Shown in pieces: positions 1 through 6,631 of a DNA stretch of 9,221 nt. The stretch comes from DATESN01 sp035270785. Its GTDB lineage: Bacteria; Bacillota; Clostridia; Lachnospirales; Lachnospiraceae. Below the pieces are notes generated by a model. The model did not search any database, was not told where the DNA came from, and worked only from the letters and a program-made list of their open reading frames with translations. Position 1 is the stretch's first letter; the number at the start of each line of letters is the position of its first letter. The DNA is taken from positions 1-9,221 of the forward strand of contig DATESN010000005.1 in assembly GCA_035270785.1 (NCBI GenBank). Reading direction: 5' to 3'. Made by a program: the position numbers and the translations under genes.

Positions 1-58
1 TTGTCTGCCAAGTATTAACCTGCTGCTGCCAAAACTGCTGACGTTCTTGCAAATTCAT
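1..58 (-). CDS. tnpA: IS66 accessory protein TnpA, N-terminal 19 residues (partial)
   Basis: Translation from the ATG at 58-56 gives MNLQERQQFWQQQVNTWQT, then the window ends. A short Gln- and Trp-rich start of the type 'FWQQQVNTWQ' resembles the beginning of IS66 Orf1/TnpA proteins, which carry a helix-turn-helix domain and are needed with TnpB and TnpC for IS66 transposition (family knowledge). An excellent ribosome binding site, AGGAGGT at 72-66, sits seven bases before the start. The position just inside an IS66-type terminus supports the call. Only 19 residues are visible, so the assignment rests mainly on context. It could be the start of another small transposon protein. Confidence 0.6.
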   Translation of the reverse strand, partial: MNLQERQQFWQQQVNTWQT

Positions 59-120
59 AACCAATACCTCCTTTAAAAAGACAGGTATTAGTGTGATGCT
101 AGGCAGATTGAGTTAAAAGA

Positions 121-141
121 GGCTGATTTAAGGGCGCTTAC
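121..141 (-). repeat. Terminal inverted repeat of the IS66-like element
   Basis: The minus strand from 141 reads GTAAGCGCCCTTAAATCAGC. The first seven bases fit IS66-family ends. The inner limit is a guess because the partner repeat lies outside the window. The adjoining bases 142-149 (attgaata, plus strand) are the expected 8-bp target duplication, testable only at the far end of the element. Confidence 0.6.
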
Positions 142-400
142 ATTGAATATGTTTTAGAAATTCTTTTTCTAACTCTAATAATTTTTCTTTGCGTTTCTTT
201 ATTTTTTTAGCAAAGTTTCCTGCATAAATATAAAAATTACAACAATATTTATTGAATAAACTTAAATTTCCAATATTTATACCATCTTCTATTTATAGGT
301 TATTTAAAATAGCTACGCCAGAGTTAATAACAATATTGAGGTTGCTACAACAGTTTTTAGGGCAGTCAACTTTAGTGCATTGGTTGGTGTTTTTTTGATC
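142..400 (-). pseudogene. Left-handed beta-helix (hexapeptide) acetyltransferase, C-terminal remnant cut by IS66
   Basis: A single minus-strand frame from about 400 to 142 reads, in part, NIVINSGVAILNN, then a TAA stop at 295-293, then IEDGINIGNLSLFNKY, then FYIYAGNFAKKIKKRK and LLELEKEFLKHIQ. This matches the end of LbH sugar O-/N-acetyltransferases: hexapeptide-repeat turns, the IYAGNPAKKIKKR-type motif (here with Phe for Pro) and the closing LLELEKEFL helix (family knowledge). The frame runs straight into the IS66 end and stops eight bases beyond it. The N-terminal half is not recognisable between 400 and 667. One in-frame stop, a degenerate Pro and the IS insertion all argue that it is dead. 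It lies 3' of the operon in the same orientation, so it was probably its last gene. Confidence 0.7.
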
Positions 401-667
401 TTATATTTTTTAAAATTAACGATTGCTATTATAGATAACGCTTTTACTTTATTTTTTTAATAAAATGATTGCTATTTTTTATGATTTGTTACTATGATCC
501 TGAGTTTTTATTGTTATCACAAATATCAGGTGTTTCTTCAGCACACAAATACATTACTGCAATTTTAAAGATGAAGGGTATTGTTAAATGTACTCCGGTA
601 GGTTTCACCTGATCTAAATATGATAATTAATTAACCATCTCTGCTAGAAAAAAACAACATAGAATCC
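401..667. other. AT-rich spacer with no convincing gene
   Basis: No frame gives a recognisable protein. A 10-base direct repeat GATTGCTATT occurs at 421-430 and 467-476. A 43-codon plus-strand frame (481-612) and a minus-strand stretch of roughly 35 codons are open but lack a ribosome binding site and any motif. The stretch may hold the decayed N-terminal half of the acetyltransferase, since its length fits, but I could not trace it. No clear rho-independent terminator is visible after the operon's last gene. Confidence 0.5.
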
Positions 668-1408
668 TTAATTATTACTGCCCTTTTCACATATTAAATA
701 AATACTTGAACATAAATCAGGGTATTGTTGTCCAAGCATATAGCAACCTTCTAAATAATCTTGAGAAATTATGTCAGTTTGTAATAATTGATCCCATTGA
801 AAGTTAGCTAGAGCTTTAAAAAATATACCAGATCTATGAATTATTTTAAGACCTGCTGCAACTGCATCTCGTTCAAGTGTATCTAAACTATATGTGCATC
901 TGTGACCATGTTTTTCTTCTGCTGGAGTTACAGCACTGTTATGTGATATTAACCCCATTTTAACTGCTATTTGGCGCGAGGGTGCATTTGCATTAGGGCA
1001 AGCAAGAAATAAACGCCCATCTTCAGTTAACCATTCATCATTAATTCTTTTTAAAATACTTACAGGGTCATCAAGATGCTCTAGAACATGTGTAATAACT
1101 ATGTTTTTATATTTATTAGGTAGCACTGCATCTTCAAATCGATCGTTAATAAATGCTGCTTTATTTCCTATATTTTTTTTGGCCTCATTTATTGCATTTT
1201 CAGATGCTTCAACACACGTAATATCTTTAAATAATTCTGTAAATCGATTTGTGAAATCACCTTTAAAACTTCCTAGTTCCAATAAGTTTCCTTCTATAAA
1301 AAATGGCTTAAAAGATTTAATCATATAAGGGTGAATCACATCAAAATCAAAAGAATAGTTATATTTTCTTGTGTTGTCCATTGCTTCTTTATTGTAATCT
1401 CGTTTCAT
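668..1408 (-). CDS. Class I SAM-dependent methyltransferase (paralogue of the one at 5876-6592)
   Basis: 246 residues with a Rossmann methyltransferase fold. The SAM-binding glycine motif is LLELGSFKGDF (about 42-52), with the acidic residue ending strand 2 at Glu68. The post-I region contains HVLEHLDDP (107-115), typical of Methyltransf_11/23 members. A later segment, CPNANAPSRQ (138-146), precedes a C-terminal domain that resembles the other methyltransferase of this operon: 'GLxxxxxxGIxxK' and 'LGxxYPxLxS' recur in both. It probably methylates a sugar hydroxyl, amino group or a substituent, in the cytoplasm; the substrate is unknown. AAAGGA precedes the ATG at a suitable distance. It is the last intact gene of the operon, 19 bases after the second beta-propeller gene. 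Confidence 0.85.
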   Translation of the reverse strand: MKRDYNKEAMDNTRKYNYSFDFDVIHPYMIKSFKPFFIEGNLLELGSFKGDFTNRFTELFKDITCVEASENAINEAKKNIGNKAAFINDRFEDAVLPNKYKNIVITHVLEHLDDPVSILKRINDEWLTEDGRLFLACPNANAPSRQIAVKMGLISHNSAVTPAEEKHGHRCTYSLDTLERDAVAAGLKIIHRSGIFFKALANFQWDQLLQTDIISQDYLEGCYMLGQQYPDLCSSIYLICEKGSNN

Positions 1409-1427
1409 TTTATTTTTCCTTTAAGTT

Positions 1428-2381
1428 TTAGTCTCGTAATACTGCTAGTCCAAATCCATACTTCCCAAATTCATTTCCATTATAAAGCATATAAATATGA
1501 TCATCGCAATGAAACACAAAAGGGTAACACATCATCTCAGAATCCCAACCATCACTTGATAATTGAATTCCTACTTTAGAATCGTCTCTTACCCAGTTTC
1601 TTAAATTATTTGAATAAGCATAGCCCGTTTTATAACTATCATTTTTATTGCTCCTAAATCCAAAAGCATTTCTATATGAAAAAAACATATGGTACTTATT
1701 TTTATAGAAAATTACTGTAGGTAATGCTTGACATTCATTGTCGCCAAGAATATTGGGGATTATATATTTACTATCTCTATTCCATTTTATGCCATCTTTT
1801 GAATCTGCATGTGCTATCTTATAAACTCTTTCTGAGTCTTTTGTGTTAATGTCATTAATCCATTTTGAACCATATATATACCACATATGATATATGTTTT
1901 TGAATTTAGTTACAAAAGCATCTCCCACTAAAAAAGGTTCATTTAATGAAGATGTAAGTATAGGGCCATTACCAAGTTTATTGAAAGTTTTTCCACTATC
2001 AAAGCTTTGTGCAAAACCTATAGAAGCATCTGCTGAAACTGATACTTTTCTATTCCAGCCTGTTGTATATGCTATTATCTTATTTTTTTCTTTGTATACA
2101 TTAAAAGGAAAAATCCCATGTTCATCAAAACACCCCATATTACCTAATGATATAACTTCTTTAGAGGAGATATCTAAAATTTCTTTAAATTTTTTATCAA
2201 AATCTACATATAGGACATGGCTTAGCAATTTGTTTTTTTCATCTTTTTCTGCTGCTGAAAAATAAACTCTTATAAAATCATTAAAAACAATAGCTTGTGG
2301 TGATTTTGCAAAAGCAAAACATTTTGATGGTAAATTATGTTCTGTAGGATCAAATATTTTACCCATTTTTTCCCAATACAT
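1428..2381 (-). CDS. Five-bladed beta-propeller glycosidase-like protein, second copy
   Basis: 317 residues, a clear paralogue of the upstream neighbour. Shared landmarks: WEKMGKIFDP at the N-terminus, SPQAIVF-IRVYFS (28-42), CFDEHGIFP (84-92), SFDSGKTF (126-133), GPIL then NEPF (139-150), ECQA (216-219), YHMFFSYR (230-237), RDDSKVGI (265-272), GWDSE (278-282). Repeated aromatic strands of the type 'YHMWYIYGSKW' are typical of GH43/GH32/GH130-type five-bladed propellers (fold knowledge). Conserved acidic residues Asp86/Glu87, Glu148 and Glu217 are candidate catalytic or binding residues (inference). There is no signal peptide or membrane segment, so it should be cytoplasmic. AAGGA lies before the ATG, which comes two bases after the previous stop, so the pair is translationally coupled. 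Hydrolase, phosphorylase or transferase cannot be decided. Confidence 0.75.
   Translation of the reverse strand: MYWEKMGKIFDPTEHNLPSKCFAFAKSPQAIVFNDFIRVYFSAAEKDEKNKLLSHVLYVDFDKKFKEILDISSKEVISLGNMGCFDEHGIFPFNVYKEKNKIIAYTTGWNRKVSVSADASIGFAQSFDSGKTFNKLGNGPILTSSLNEPFLVGDAFVTKFKNIYHMWYIYGSKWINDINTKDSERVYKIAHADSKDGIKWNRDSKYIIPNILGDNECQALPTVIFYKNKYHMFFSYRNAFGFRSNKNDSYKTGYAYSNNLRNWVRDDSKVGIQLSSDGWDSEMMCYPFVFHCDDHIYMLYNGNEFGKYGFGLAVLRD
1672..1691. repeat. 20-base exact direct repeat, copy in the second propeller gene
   Basis: The plus-strand sequence ctatatgaaaaaaacatatg is identical to 2634-2653. It encodes the conserved YHMFFSYR strand at the equivalent codons of both paralogues. The repeats are 962 bases apart and in the same codon phase relative to their own starts, so recombination between them would fuse the two genes in frame. 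Confidence 0.8.
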
Positions 2382-2383
2382 AT

Positions 2384-3346
2384 TTATTCCTTATAGTTTT
2401 CTAATCTAGCAATTCCAAAGCCATTTTGACCTATTCCATTACCTTGATAAAACATGTATAGCTTATTATCAAGCTCAAAGATACTGGGGTAACTTACAGA
2501 CTCATTATCCCACCCATTATCTGATTTATCTATACCTGCTTTAGAATCATCTCTAAACCAGTTTTTTAAATCTTTTGAATGAGCATATCCAATTCTATAA
2601 CCTCGATTTTCTTCACGATAACCTAAATTATACCTATATGAAAAAAACATATGATATTTTTCTTTATAATAAATGACTTCTGCACTAGCTTGACACTCAT
2701 TTTCTTCAAGAACACTTTCTATTAAGTTTTTTTCTTCTTTAATCCAGTTTAATCCATCTGTTGATGTAGCAAGTCTTATTTTGTAAACAGGTTGAGGTGT
2801 ATCTTCAGTTTTAACCCATTGAATTCCAGCTGAGTACCATAAATAATATGTCCCATTAAATTTCTTTATTCTTGGACTTCCTAATACAAATGGTTCATTT
2901 GGTGTATATGACAAAATAGGACCTTGACCAACTTTTTTAAAAGTATTCCCACCATCAAAGCTAGTAGCTAATCCAATTGCTGCATTAAAAGGAACAGACT
3001 CACAACGAGTCCAACCTGCATAATATGCGTTAATTTTTTTATCATCTTTAATTACTGATACAGGATAAGTACCAAATTCATCGAATGTGCCTCTTTCTCC
3101 TAATGGTAAAATTGGGTTTTCACAAACTTTTAATACATTGAATAAGTTGTTCTTATCTAAATCGATATAACCTAATCTGCTTATGAATTGTCCATTTGTA
3201 TCTGCTTTTGCTCTAGAAGAAAAATAAACTCTTATATAGTTATCAAAAACTATTGCATTGGGAGATTGTGCATATATCTCCATCCAGTTTTTATCTTTTT
3301 GTTCTAAAGGGTCAAATATTTTTCCTAATTTTTTCCAATTAAACAT
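2384..3346 (-). CDS. Five-bladed beta-propeller glycosidase-like protein, first copy
   Basis: 320 residues. Blade-like repeats of short aromatic beta strands run through the protein: IRVYFSSR (38-45), INAYYAGWTR (105-114), TYYLWYSAG (166-174), YHMFFSYRYN (231-240), KLYMFYQGNG (295-304). Between them are 'SFDGGNTF' (129-136) and 'STDGLNW' (195-201) loops like those of GH43/GH32/GH130 propellers. Acidic residues conserved with its paralogue are Asp89/Glu90 in TFDEFG, Glu151 in NEPF, Glu217 in ECQA and Asp280/Glu282 in GWDNE. It lacks a secretion signal and sits in a biosynthetic operon, so a role on a cytoplasmic sugar intermediate is more likely than on external glycan (inference). The start overlaps the phosphoesterase stop by eight bases. 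Similar proteins are usually annotated only as 'glycosylase' or hypothetical. Confidence 0.75.
   Translation of the reverse strand: MFNWKKLGKIFDPLEQKDKNWMEIYAQSPNAIVFDNYIRVYFSSRAKADTNGQFISRLGYIDLDKNNLFNVLKVCENPILPLGERGTFDEFGTYPVSVIKDDKKINAYYAGWTRCESVPFNAAIGLATSFDGGNTFKKVGQGPILSYTPNEPFVLGSPRIKKFNGTYYLWYSAGIQWVKTEDTPQPVYKIRLATSTDGLNWIKEEKNLIESVLEENECQASAEVIYYKEKYHMFFSYRYNLGYREENRGYRIGYAHSKDLKNWFRDDSKAGIDKSDNGWDNESVSYPSIFELDNKLYMFYQGNGIGQNGFGIARLENYKE
2634..2653. repeat. 20-base exact direct repeat, copy in the first propeller gene
   Basis: Identical to 1672-1691 and encoding the same conserved beta strand. A second shared stretch of 18 bases (gaaaaataaactcttata) occurs at 2257-2274 and 3219-3236, at the conserved IRVYFS strand. 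Both support tandem duplication as the origin of the gene pair. Confidence 0.8.
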
Positions 3347-4034
3347 TTACGTTATTTCTCTTTGGTTTACATAAGTTTTTTTCACCTGTTTCTAAGCAAC
3401 CATAATAGTAATTATTGAAACCAGCTTCATCCATTAGTATGCAAGTTTTCTGTATGTTATATCTAACTCTAAACAATTTAAATTCCCCGTCAAATATAGC
3501 AAATGAAGCTCTTGGATCATTATCACGTGGCTGCCCTACAGAACCTGGATTACAATAAACTTTATCACCAAAATCATCTATTCTTGCTAAATGAGTGTGT
3601 CCAGACACAAAGTATTTTCCTTCTACGTTATCAAAATATTCTTTTGTTGGATTGTTTAAATACTCATCAATAGGGTTAGCCCATCCACCATGTACCATTT
3701 TAATGTCTTTCACTTCAAGTTGAATAGGAAATTTTTTTATCCAAGATAGGTTTTCTTTTGTTATAACTTTTCTTTGATAAACTAAGCAGTCATTTACGCT
3801 TTTTGATCTTGGACAAAATCCCCCTCCAGCCAAATACCAGTCATGATTCCCCATGATGACTGGTATCTCTCTCTTTCTTAATTCATCACAGCATTCATTA
3901 ACTTGTGAATAGTAGCCAGTAACATCTCCTAGGCAGTATATTTTATTTATACCAAGGCCATCAATTACATTTAAGACTTCTCTTAATGCTTCAAAATTAC
4001 TATGTATATCTGATATAAATGCTATTTTACTCAT
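3339..4034 (-). CDS. Calcineurin-like metallophosphoesterase (YfcE/MJ0936-like)
   Basis: 231 residues with the full dimetal phosphoesterase signature in order: Asp9 and His11 in SDIHSN, Gly36-Asp37 in LGDVTG, Gly62-Asn63-His64-Asp65, His115 in MVHGG, and His146/His148 in SGHTHL, followed by NPGSVGQPR (162-170). All metal ligands of the small bacterial family are present, so an active phosphoesterase is expected. The length is usual apart from a C-terminal tail of about 40 residues rich in Tyr, Lys and Asn. Known members act on phosphodiesters or phosphomonoesters; here a sugar phosphate or nucleotide-sugar is the likely substrate by context (inference). AAAGG precedes the ATG by about 10 bases. 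Its end overlaps the first propeller gene by eight bases, suggesting coordinated expression. Confidence 0.85.
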   Translation of the reverse strand: MSKIAFISDIHSNFEALREVLNVIDGLGINKIYCLGDVTGYYSQVNECCDELRKREIPVIMGNHDWYLAGGGFCPRSKSVNDCLVYQRKVITKENLSWIKKFPIQLEVKDIKMVHGGWANPIDEYLNNPTKEYFDNVEGKYFVSGHTHLARIDDFGDKVYCNPGSVGQPRDNDPRASFAIFDGEFKLFRVRYNIQKTCILMDEAGFNNYYYGCLETGEKNLCKPKRNNVNV

Positions 4035-4071
4035 CTTTGTTAAGACCTTTATTTTTTTACATAATAAAATA

Positions 4072-5040
4072 CTAAATATAAAATATATAATCTTCTGTGT
4101 ATCTTACAGCTCTACCTTTTTTTAAAGTTGGTATCGTAATGGTTTTTTTATTAATAAAGAAATCCACAGCCATAGCTGATTCATTATAACCAAAAGCACT
4201 TCTTATTGATGTTGATGAAGAAATCCTTGGGTTTATCTCTAATAATTTAACTGTATTATCATTGCATTTCCTAAATTGAAAATTGGTTGGGCCAATTGGT
4301 TTGAAAAAACTACATAAATCAAATACTGCTTTATTTATATCACTATCATCAACAGTAACGGCTTTTTCAGTGAAACCCTCTCTAGAGAGTTTTCTTCTTA
4401 ATGTTTGTGAACTAATAAATGAACCTTCACCATCACAGAAAGCAGAGCATGAGTACTCTTCATTTTCTGAACCAACAAACTCTTGAACCATTAATTTTAA
4501 ACCTACTTCATTTTTAATTAAATTAAATGCTTTTTCATTTTCAATTTTTACTACGCCTTTAGAACCAAAGCCACACCTAGGCTTTATTAATAATGGAAAT
4601 CCAAGTTTTTTAACTAGGTTTTTATAGTTTGATTCCAATGAACTTTCTATAATATATGGTATGTTTTTTATTTTCATATTTTTATAAAATTTCCATTTAT
4701 CGCTACAAATATCTATTAAATCTGAATGGTTTAATAAGATCTTAGTTCCAGTAGCACTTTCAATTCTTACTCTATTTTTATTCCAGGTTTGCATATCTAT
4801 CTCTATACCCGGAATTATAAAATCAATCTTGTGTTTTTTTATAGTTTTTATAAGCCAATCTATATAATAAATATCTGTAGTTGGGGTCGTTTTTATAAAT
4901 AAATCACAAAATGCTTCTGCAATAGATTCTTCATATATGGATGTGCCTAATAAATAATATTTTTCATTGGTCATTTTTAAGGATTTTAAAATACCATATC
5001 CTACTATTCCGCTAGCGCCTGAAACAAGTATATTTATCAT
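4072..5040 (-). CDS. ATP-grasp ligase (carbamoyl-phosphate synthase large-chain-like)
   Basis: 322 residues. An N-terminal Rossmann-like pre-ATP-grasp domain starts with NILVSGASGIVGYGIL (3-18). The ATP-grasp core follows: FPLLIKPRCGFGSKGV (148-163, phosphate and adenine-binding strand with Lys153), VQEFVGSENEEYS (185-197), and LLEINPRISSSTSIRSAFG (266-284), where Glu268 and Asn270 are the expected Mg ligands. The family couples ATP hydrolysis to forming an amide or similar bond through an acyl phosphate (family knowledge). PylC-like and CarB-like proteins of this build occur in polysaccharide loci; the substrate pair here is unknown. A reasonable inference is attachment of an amino or carboxylic acid to an amino sugar. 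The ATG overlaps the stop of the preceding gene as ATGA, and 37 bases separate its TAG stop from the phosphoesterase. Confidence 0.8.
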   Translation of the reverse strand: MINILVSGASGIVGYGILKSLKMTNEKYYLLGTSIYEESIAEAFCDLFIKTTPTTDIYYIDWLIKTIKKHKIDFIIPGIEIDMQTWNKNRVRIESATGTKILLNHSDLIDICSDKWKFYKNMKIKNIPYIIESSLESNYKNLVKKLGFPLLIKPRCGFGSKGVVKIENEKAFNLIKNEVGLKLMVQEFVGSENEEYSCSAFCDGEGSFISSQTLRRKLSREGFTEKAVTVDDSDINKAVFDLCSFFKPIGPTNFQFRKCNDNTVKLLEINPRISSSTSIRSAFGYNESAMAVDFFINKKTITIPTLKKGRAVRYTEDYIFYI

Positions 5041-5879
5041 AATTTACCCTGCATAATTATTAGCTTTATGCCTTTTTCAATTGTTATTTCAGGATAAAAA
5101 TTAATTTTCTCATATAGGGTGTTATCTTTCTCAAAAATATTATCAGGAATATTTTCTTTATCATTTAAGAACCTAACTTTTCCATTTTTTGAATACTCTT
5201 TAAAAGCAATTTTTGCTATTGCAGAATAGGTAACATCTTCCATTGATCCACAATAAAATACACCTGATATTTTTTTATTTATAGTATGTGATATTATTTG
5301 ATTTAAATCATCTACATAAATGTAGTTTCTCAAGGCGTCATTCTTGCCATAGATAAGAACGTCCTCACCATTCTTTGCTTTATTTAAAATATGGTAAAAA
5401 AAAGGCTGATGTTTTGAAAAAACTATACTATTTCCATATATTTGAGATGGTCTTAGTATCGTTAAATTAGTATTACTGTTTTTAAAATATAAGGAAGCAA
5501 TTTCCTCTGATTGTCTTTTCGTTAAAGCATAAGATGTGTAATAAGGTGATTTGATAGTTAAACAGGAAGACATACTAGATATTAAAATAAATTGCTTTGC
5601 ATTTAGAGTCTGGCTTAATTGACAGGCTTTTAATGTCCCTAGTACATTGATATTAATTGCGTCCTCAAAATCGGTGTAAGTCGTACCTCCAAATGAAGCT
5701 GCAATATGGATTACAGTATCAATATTTTTAGGAAACTTATCTATTTTTATTTCATTGTTTAAGTCAATAGTAATATCACAGTTTTTTCTCCCTGCAGTTA
5801 TTATAGAGTGCTTTAATTTTAATAAATTTATTAAACTTAAAGCCAAAGCTGAGTTCCCACCTATTATCAATATTTTCAT
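5037..5879 (-). CDS. NAD-dependent epimerase/dehydratase (extended SDR)
   Basis: 280 residues, a Rossmann-fold nucleotide-sugar-type enzyme. The N-terminal dinucleotide motif is IIGGNSALAL (5-14): the usual GxxGxxG is altered, with Ala11 and Ser14 in the second and third glycine positions. Then come HIAASFGG (58-65), the ISSMSS strand (100-105), and the catalytic pair Tyr117 and Lys121 in SYALTKRQSEE, followed by LRPSQIYG (142-149) and NYIYVDDL in the C-terminal half. Members oxidise, reduce or epimerise nucleotide-linked sugars; the exact reaction cannot be read from the sequence. It starts inside the stop of the methyltransferase gene and ends inside the start of the ATP-grasp gene, both as 4-base ATGA overlaps, so these three are tightly coupled and probably act in consecutive steps. 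Confidence 0.8.
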   Translation of the reverse strand: MKILIIGGNSALALSLINLLKLKHSIITAGRKNCDITIDLNNEIKIDKFPKNIDTVIHIAASFGGTTYTDFEDAININVLGTLKACQLSQTLNAKQFILISSMSSCLTIKSPYYTSYALTKRQSEEIASLYFKNSNTNLTILRPSQIYGNSIVFSKHQPFFYHILNKAKNGEDVLIYGKNDALRNYIYVDDLNQIISHTINKKISGVFYCGSMEDVTYSAIAKIAFKEYSKNGKVRFLNDKENIPDNIFEKDNTLYEKINFYPEITIEKGIKLIIMQGKL

Positions 5880-6592
5880 TTTACTTCTACTATTATACCG
5901 CTTGATAATTCTGGATAATTTATTCCTAATTCACATAAAGAATGAATGATTTCTTCATCCAAATTCAAACTAAGCATCTGCTTTGTAGTAAATGGTTTTA
6001 AATAAATTCCTTCAATTTTTACTACTTCTAATCCAGATAAATTAATATCTTTTATAAAGGTTTTCTGTGTGTAATATCTTTTATGACCAAGTAAAAAATC
6101 ATTTTCTGATAATTCGGTAATGTTTTTTAGTAATCCTGAAATTTCACCTAGTTTTCTATTCATTACTTCTGCATTAGGGATAGCAAGAAACATTCGTCCA
6201 TTTTGACTTAGTAGATTTTTATATTTTTTCATTATCATTACAGGGTCATCAACGTGCTCTAAAATAAAGCCCATTATAATTAAATCAAATTTTTCATTTG
6301 TTTCAAATTTTTCAAAATAAGTTTCAATTATTTTGGATTTAAATTTTTTATTCTTTGATTTAAATTTTTTTATTATTTCACTTGAACCGTCGAGTATAAT
6401 ATGATGATTAAAATAATTAGAGAAGTTTAGAGCAGTAAACCCATGCCCTAGTCCTAGTTCTAATAATTTGTCATTTGGGTTAGATAGCTCTATAATTCTT
6501 TTTGAATACCAGTTTAAAATAATATTGTTATCAAATTCATAAATATTACTATCTGCATATGCTTTAATATGGCTGTTAAGTTTGTTTGCCAC
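5876..6592 (-). CDS. Class I SAM-dependent methyltransferase, GTG start
   Basis: 238 residues from the GTG at 6592. SAM-binding motif KLLELGLGHGFT (42-53), an acidic residue (Asp68) after strand 2, DLIIMGFILEHVDDP (103-117) and FLAIPNAEVMNR (135-146) give a complete Methyltransf_11/23 core. The C-terminal third resembles the methyltransferase at 668-1408 ('GxxGxxYPxLSS'-like ending, here GINYPELSSG), so the two are paralogues with diverged substrates. An in-frame GTG at 6610 would add six codons (SKEVK), but those codons are the ribosome binding site AAGGAGG itself, so the GTG at 6592, five bases after it, is preferred. The gene ends by a 4-base overlap with the epimerase/dehydratase gene. 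The substrate is unknown. This is among the most AT-rich parts of the window (8 G/C in 6301-6360). Confidence 0.83.
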   Translation of the reverse strand: MANKLNSHIKAYADSNIYEFDNNIILNWYSKRIIELSNPNDKLLELGLGHGFTALNFSNYFNHHIILDGSSEIIKKFKSKNKKFKSKIIETYFEKFETNEKFDLIIMGFILEHVDDPVMIMKKYKNLLSQNGRMFLAIPNAEVMNRKLGEISGLLKNITELSENDFLLGHKRYYTQKTFIKDINLSGLEVVKIEGIYLKPFTTKQMLSLNLDEEIIHSLCELGINYPELSSGIIVEVK

Positions 6593-6597
6593 TTTAA

Positions 6598-6604
6598 CCT
6601 CCTT
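6598..6604 (-). promoter_or_regulatory. Ribosome binding site deciding the methyltransferase start
   Basis: AAGGAGG on the minus strand, a near-perfect Shine-Dalgarno sequence, is followed after five bases (ttaaa) by GTG at 6592. It lies inside the alternative longer frame starting with GTG at 6610, which has no such site of its own. Confidence 0.8.
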
Positions 6605-6631
6605 AGACACTAACTATGAGTACAATTTTCG

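Larger units (their letters stand above)
1..141 (-). mobile_element. End of an IS66-family insertion sequence (partial)
   Basis: Read on the minus strand the element begins at 141 with GTAAGCGCCC. The GTAA start followed by GCG is the usual terminus of IS66-family elements (family knowledge). Eighty-three bases inside this end lies the start codon of a small gene with the look of the IS66 accessory protein TnpA, read inward, which is the expected IS66 arrangement. The element runs off the left edge, so TnpB, the large TnpC transposase and the other terminus are not visible. The outer boundary at 141/142 coincides with the place where an acetyltransferase reading frame is cut. Confidence 0.72.

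Noticed and set aside
421..476. 10-base direct repeat GATTGCTATT
   Set aside because: Two short copies in AT-rich sequence; no array structure, not a CRISPR and not evidently an insertion footprint.
481..612. Plus-strand 43-codon frame starting MICYYDPEFLL
   Set aside because: Amino acid mix looks plausible, but there is no Shine-Dalgarno sequence, no known motif, and it lies in decayed DNA next to a pseudogene.
600..667. Possible terminator after the last operon gene
   Set aside because: Only AT-rich partial palindromes (around TTAATTAA); no GC stem followed by a T tract on the minus strand.
1894..2265. Plus-strand 123-codon frame inside the second propeller gene
   Set aside because: Antisense shadow of a strongly supported gene with conserved motifs on the other strand.
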